Below, in pieces: positions 6,253-9,296 of a stretch of 9,296 nt of DNA (position 1 is the stretch's first letter; every line of letters begins with the position of its first letter). Where the stretch lies: the NCBI GenBank assembly GCA_035653595.1, contig DASRBO010000150.1, forward strand, positions 1 to 9,296. The letters run 5' to 3'. The notes under the pieces were generated by a model. That model searched no databases and was not told the DNA's origin. It saw nothing but the letters and a program-made list of their open reading frames with translations. The stretch comes from DASRBO01 sp035653595. GTDB taxonomy: Bacteria; Actinomycetota; Acidimicrobiia; Acidimicrobiales; JAJPHE01. The position numbers were made by a program, and so were the translations under genes.

Positions 6253-6372
6253 CCCCTAGTCCTTCCGCCGTCCCGCCACTCAGGGTAGCCGGATGGTTAC
6301 AAAGTACCGAATAGTTAGTTACACCTCAAATCGGGTTCCAGCGACGAAAGAGCCGCCCGGATCCCACTGTCC
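6253..6372. promoter_or_regulatory. Divergent promoter region between phosphatase and DUF1800 genes
   Basis: A 120 bp spacer with an AT-rich island at 6291-6331, unlike its surroundings. On the minus strand TTGAGG (6329-6324), a 17 bp spacer and TACTTT (6306-6301) form a moderate promoter giving a leader of about 41 nt for the phosphatase. On the plus strand GTTACA occurs at 6296-6301 and 6318-6323, exactly 22 bp apart, within 11-base units that match at 7 of 11 positions. Spacing by two helical turns suggests a response-regulator site. A resemblance of GTTACACCT to PhoP-box units (GTTCACC type) is noted but weak. No clear plus-strand promoter was found. Confidence 0.45.
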
Positions 6373-7764
6373 GTGGCCGCCATCGGGCCGTCCGTCCGGG
6401 CTCCGCCCCTTGGTTGGGCGGTGCCGGGGCAAAGATCGGCTCAACTCGGGGGTGAGCACGCCGAAAACGGTCCGGTGGACCCGGCGGCGGCGGACATTGC
6501 CCATTTGTTTCGGCGCGCCGGCTTCGGGGCCCTGCCCGCCCAGCTCGACCACCTCACCCCCTACGGCTACGCCGCCGGGGTGGACTACCTGCTGGACACG
6601 GCGACCCCGGACCCCGGCGTTGCCGGCCTGAGCCCTCCGGACGTGGTCTCGAGCGTGGTGTGGTCCACCGACCCGTCGGTGCGCTCCATGCAGAACCAGG
6701 ACCTGAGCGGCCAGGACAACATGCTCGCCTCCTGGTGGCTGTCGAGGATGGCCCGGGCCGAACGGCCGCTGATCGAGAAGATGGCCCTGTTCTGGCACGG
6801 CCACTTCGCCACCTCGGTGGACAAGGTCAGCTACCCGGGCCTGATGCTGGCCCAGAACCAGATCTTCCGCACCATGGGCCTGGGCAACTTCGAAGCCCTC
6901 ACGACGGCCGTGGCCGAGGACCCGGCCATGCTGGTCTGGCTGGACACCCGCTCGGACTACAAGGCCCATCCCAACGAGAACTTCGCCCGCGAGCTGATGG
7001 AGCTGTTCACCCTCGGGATGGGCAACTACACCGAGGACGACGTGAGAGAGGCGGCCCGGGCCTTCACCGGCTGGACCTTCGACCCCAACATCTTCGCCTT
7101 CAAGGTCAACGCCTCCCAGCACGACAACGGCATCAAGACCGTCCGCGGCCAGACCGGCAACCTTTCGGGCACCGACGTCATCCACCAGGTCACCAACGAC
7201 CCGATCAGCGCCCGCTTCGTGGCGGCCAAGGTCTGGTCGCACGTCGCCTATCCGGTCGGACCGGCCGACCCGGTGATCGACGACCTGGTGCCGGCCTACG
7301 GATCGGACCTCGACGTCCTCGCACTGATGAAGGCGGTGCTGCTGCACCCCGCCTTCCGCAGCTCGAGGGCCAAGTCCGGCCTGGTCAAGACGCCGATCGA
7401 GTACGTGGCCGGGGTCATGCGGGCCCTCAACCTGGCCGCCGAGTACCCGCCCGTGGCCCCGAGCCTGTCGTCGCTGGGCCAGGTCCCGTTCCGTCCGCCC
7501 AGCGTCGCCGGCTGGCCGCAGAACGGCTACTGGCTCTCCACCGCCGCTTCGAGGGCCAGGCTCAGCTTCGCCCGGTCGGCAGCGGCCAAGGCCGACATCA
7601 CCCCGGTCATCGACGCCCCGCCATCGCAGCGGTCCCTCGCCGCAGCCCGGATGCTGTCGATCGATCTCTCCCCCGCCACCACGGCCGCCATGCAGGCGGT
7701 GGCCCGCAGCCCCGTCGACGTGATGACCCTGGCCCTGGTCTGTCCCGAGTACGTGGCCAACTGA
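6373..7764 (+). CDS. DUF1800 family protein
   Basis: Encodes up to 463 residues. Family landmarks are plain: DIAHLFRRAGFG (41-52), FWHGHF (140-145), EDPAMLVWLDT (182-192), the signature NENFARELMELFTLG (201-215), RAFTGW (229-234), FVAAKVWSHVAYP (282-294), HPAFR (325-329) and PPSVAGWPQNGYWL (375-388). DUF1800 proteins are widespread in environmental bacteria, almost always beside a DUF1501 gene, and their biochemical role is not established. The start is uncertain: GTG 6373, 6421 and 6475 are all in frame and none has a good ribosome site; the conserved part begins just after 6475. No signal peptide or Tat motif is visible with any of these starts, unlike its partner. It ends one base before the DUF1501 start, so the two are co-transcribed and probably translationally coupled. 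Confidence 0.9.
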   Translation: MAAIGPSVRAPPLGWAVPGQRSAQLGGEHAENGPVDPAAADIAHLFRRAGFGALPAQLDHLTPYGYAAGVDYLLDTATPDPGVAGLSPPDVVSSVVWSTDPSVRSMQNQDLSGQDNMLASWWLSRMARAERPLIEKMALFWHGHFATSVDKVSYPGLMLAQNQIFRTMGLGNFEALTTAVAEDPAMLVWLDTRSDYKAHPNENFARELMELFTLGMGNYTEDDVREAARAFTGWTFDPNIFAFKVNASQHDNGIKTVRGQTGNLSGTDVIHQVTNDPISARFVAAKVWSHVAYPVGPADPVIDDLVPAYGSDLDVLALMKAVLLHPAFRSSRAKSGLVKTPIEYVAGVMRALNLAAEYPPVAPSLSSLGQVPFRPPSVAGWPQNGYWLSTAASRARLSFARSAAAKADITPVIDAPPSQRSLAAARMLSIDLSPATTAAMQAVARSPVDVMTLALVCPEYVAN

Positions 7765-7765
7765 C

Positions 7766-8986
7766 GTGACGTCCCCCGTCACTCGTCGCCAGGTGCTCGC
7801 CGGAGGAGCCGGTGCCGCCATCGCCGCCGCCGTCGGCTCCGCCCTGCCCAGCCGGGCCTGGGCCTCCCCCGCCCCCGGCCCGGCGGTCAGCCACGGCGCC
7901 GGCGCCTCCCCCGTGCTGGTCGTCGTCTCGCTCTACGGCGGCAACGACGGGCTCAACATGGTCATCCCGTTCGACCCGGCCTACATGGCCGCCCGGCCCA
8001 CGCTGGGCTACAAGCCGACCGAGGCCCTCAGCATCTCGTCGGAGTTCGGCCTGCACCCCAACATGGCCGGCCTGGCCAACGCCTTCGCCTCCGGTACCCT
8101 CGCCATCGTCCAAGGGGTCTGCTATCCAGCCCCGGATCACTCGCACACCTCGTCCATGACCAAGTGGCAGTCGGGCGATCCCACCGGGACGGACCCCTCC
8201 GGGTGGTTGGGTCGGGTGCTCGACCAGCTGGGTGACCCGACCCTGGGCATCTCCATCGGGTCGAACCTGCCCCTGATCCTCTCCGGTCGTTCCATAAGGG
8301 GGCTCTGCGTCCCGTCCGGTGGGCTCTCCGTACCTCTCGACAGGAACGCCGCCAACGCCTACGCCTACATGGCCGCCGCCGGGGGCCGCCCGGGCGTGCT
8401 CGGCTCGATCGGCGGCACCGACAACCAGCTGGTGGGGGCCTCGGGCGAGATCGCCAGCATCCTGGGCTCGGCCCCGAAGGTCTCCGTCGCCGGGGGGTCG
8501 CTCGGGGGCCAGCTGGCCGTCGTGTCCCGCCTGATCCAGGGGGGCGCCCCCACCCTCATGTACGAGGTGTCGCTGGGGGGCTTCGACACCCACGTCAACG
8601 AGAAGAACAACCACGCCGCCCTCATGGGCGATCTCGACCGGGCCCTCACCGGCTTCATGGCGTCCCTCGGCCCGGCTCGCTCGAGGGTGGTGGCCATGAC
8701 CTACTCCGAGTTCGGCCGGAGGGTCGCCCAGAACGCCTCCAGCGGCACGGACCACGGGACCTCCGCACCGGTGCTGGTGCTCGGGGACCGGGTCATCGGC
8801 GGCTTCTACGGCCAGGCCCCCTCCCTCTCCAATCTCGACTCCGGGGATCTGGCCGTGACCACCGACTACCGCCAGGTCTACGCCACCGCCATCGGCTCGC
8901 ACCTCGGGATCGACCCGGCTCCCGCCCTCGGCGGCCACTTCGACGACCTGGGCCTCATAGGAGCCAAGCCGCCAGCAGCGTCATGA
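7766..8986 (+). CDS. DUF1501 family protein, Tat-exported
   Basis: Encodes 406 residues from GTG 7766, one base after the DUF1800 stop. The N-terminus TRRQVLAGGAGAAIAAAV carries a twin-arginine motif (Arg7-Arg8), a hydrophobic core and a likely AWA cleavage site (31-33), so the protein should leave the cell folded. Family landmarks: VVVSLYGGNDGLNMVIP (52-68), GLHPNM (95-100), DHSHTSSMTKWQSG (124-137), GGFDTHVNE (271-279), MTYSEFGRRVAQN (311-323), TDHGTSAPVLVLG (328-340) and TDYRQVYATAIG (366-377). DUF1501 belongs to the alkaline-phosphatase/sulfatase-like superfamily; the Asp and His residues in these motifs are plausible metal ligands, but activity is not established. Folded export suggests a metal cofactor loaded in the cytoplasm. 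It is likely the functional partner of DUF1800. Confidence 0.92.
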   Translation: MTSPVTRRQVLAGGAGAAIAAAVGSALPSRAWASPAPGPAVSHGAGASPVLVVVSLYGGNDGLNMVIPFDPAYMAARPTLGYKPTEALSISSEFGLHPNMAGLANAFASGTLAIVQGVCYPAPDHSHTSSMTKWQSGDPTGTDPSGWLGRVLDQLGDPTLGISIGSNLPLILSGRSIRGLCVPSGGLSVPLDRNAANAYAYMAAAGGRPGVLGSIGGTDNQLVGASGEIASILGSAPKVSVAGGSLGGQLAVVSRLIQGGAPTLMYEVSLGGFDTHVNEKNNHAALMGDLDRALTGFMASLGPARSRVVAMTYSEFGRRVAQNASSGTDHGTSAPVLVLGDRVIGGFYGQAPSLSNLDSGDLAVTTDYRQVYATAIGSHLGIDPAPALGGHFDDLGLIGAKPPAAS

Positions 8987-9296
8987 AAATGCCAGCCCCT
9001 GGCCGCTGACCGGGGCGGTCGCCCTCGCCACCTCGGCGGCGCCGGCGGCCGGGCCCAGAGGAGAAGGCCGACGCCGGCCTGGCCCAGACCGACGCTGCCG
9101 CGTCAGTTACGCGCATTCATTGCCGCATTGATTAAGGAACGGCGAGAGGGTGGCGGCCCTAAGGACCGCCCCGGCGGTGTAACGCCCGGGGGCGTGACCG
9201 GGCTCCTTCGATTTGATATTTCTAATGATGAGCCACGTCTCCGGTGGATGTCTTCGACGGAGCAGGAGTTAGACGTATCAAAGTTGAACCTTCGGG
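8987..9296. other. 310 bp right end, no confidently assigned gene
   Basis: Composition changes here: the final 190 bp are less GC-rich than the rest of the window. Three reading options run off the edge. The plus frame in phase with the DUF1501 stop stays open from 8987 to the end and contains GTG 9194 and ATG 9248, the latter giving MSSTEQELDVSKLNLR. A second plus frame from GTG 9244 reads VDVFDGAGVRRIKVEPS. A minus frame enters from beyond the edge and stops at 9105-9103 after 64 codons, ending SRRSLINAAMNARN. No option has a good ribosome site or distinctive codon bias, so none is called. The AT-rich stretch 9208-9229 may hold a promoter. Confidence 0.4.
9152..9170. terminator. Candidate hairpin 3' of the DUF1800-DUF1501 operon
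   Basis: GGCGGCCC-taa-GGACCGCC gives an 8 bp stem with one C-A mismatch and a three-base loop, 165 bp after the DUF1501 stop. A second small stem, ACGCC-cggg-GGCGT, follows at 9182-9195. Neither has a T-tract directly after it, although the sequence becomes AT-rich at 9208-9229. They could be terminators or leader structures of a gene beyond the right edge. Confidence 0.25.

Noticed and set aside
5026..6288. 420-codon plus-strand open frame antisense to the catalytic domain
   Set aside because: Glycine/valine-rich low-complexity product typical of antisense frames in high-GC genes.
6319..8938. Two long minus-strand frames (6319-7821 and 7607-8938) opposite DUF1800 and DUF1501
   Set aside because: Antisense shadows; the plus-strand products carry the conserved family motifs.

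Overview
The window is high-GC DNA (strong G/C at third codon positions, five of the seven complete gene calls starting with GTG) that looks like the chromosome of an actinobacterium, probably a soil or sediment lineage such as the Acidimicrobiia. That placement is an inference from gene families and style, not from a marker gene. There are no rRNA or tRNA genes, no CRISPR array and no recognisable insertion sequence.

Left part (1-2290): a divergent arsenic-resistance pair, with the start of an ArsI/CadI-type dioxygenase on the minus strand (cut by the window edge) and an ArsR repressor on the plus strand. The 78 bp between them hold two facing promoters and two related 18 bp operators. Next come a small minus-strand HEAT-repeat protein with an unusual cysteine cluster and a plus-strand phosphotransferase of the aminoglycoside phosphotransferase (APH)/choline-kinase fold.

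Middle (2291-3242): about 500 bp without a convincing gene, then a 150-residue protein of unknown function whose codon use says it is coding.

Right part (3262-8986): a divergent locus of three proteins. On the minus strand is a 996-residue secreted metallophosphoesterase with all five purple-acid-phosphatase-like motif blocks, one N-terminal Ig-like domain and three C-terminal TIG+Ig tandem units; two of the units share long identical DNA. On the plus strand are a DUF1800 protein and a Tat-exported DUF1501 protein, separated by one base and almost certainly co-translated. DUF1501 belongs to the alkaline-phosphatase/sulfatase-like fold, so the locus may deploy phosphatase-type enzymes outside the cytoplasm. 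An AT-rich spacer with a GTTACA repeat two helical turns apart could co-regulate both sides.

The last 310 bp (8987-9296) are compositionally different and contain small hairpins and reading frames that run off the edge, none assignable with confidence. The parts most worth a second look are the dual-operator ars switch, the modular phosphatase with its possible shared promoter with DUF1800-DUF1501, and the unknown proteins.
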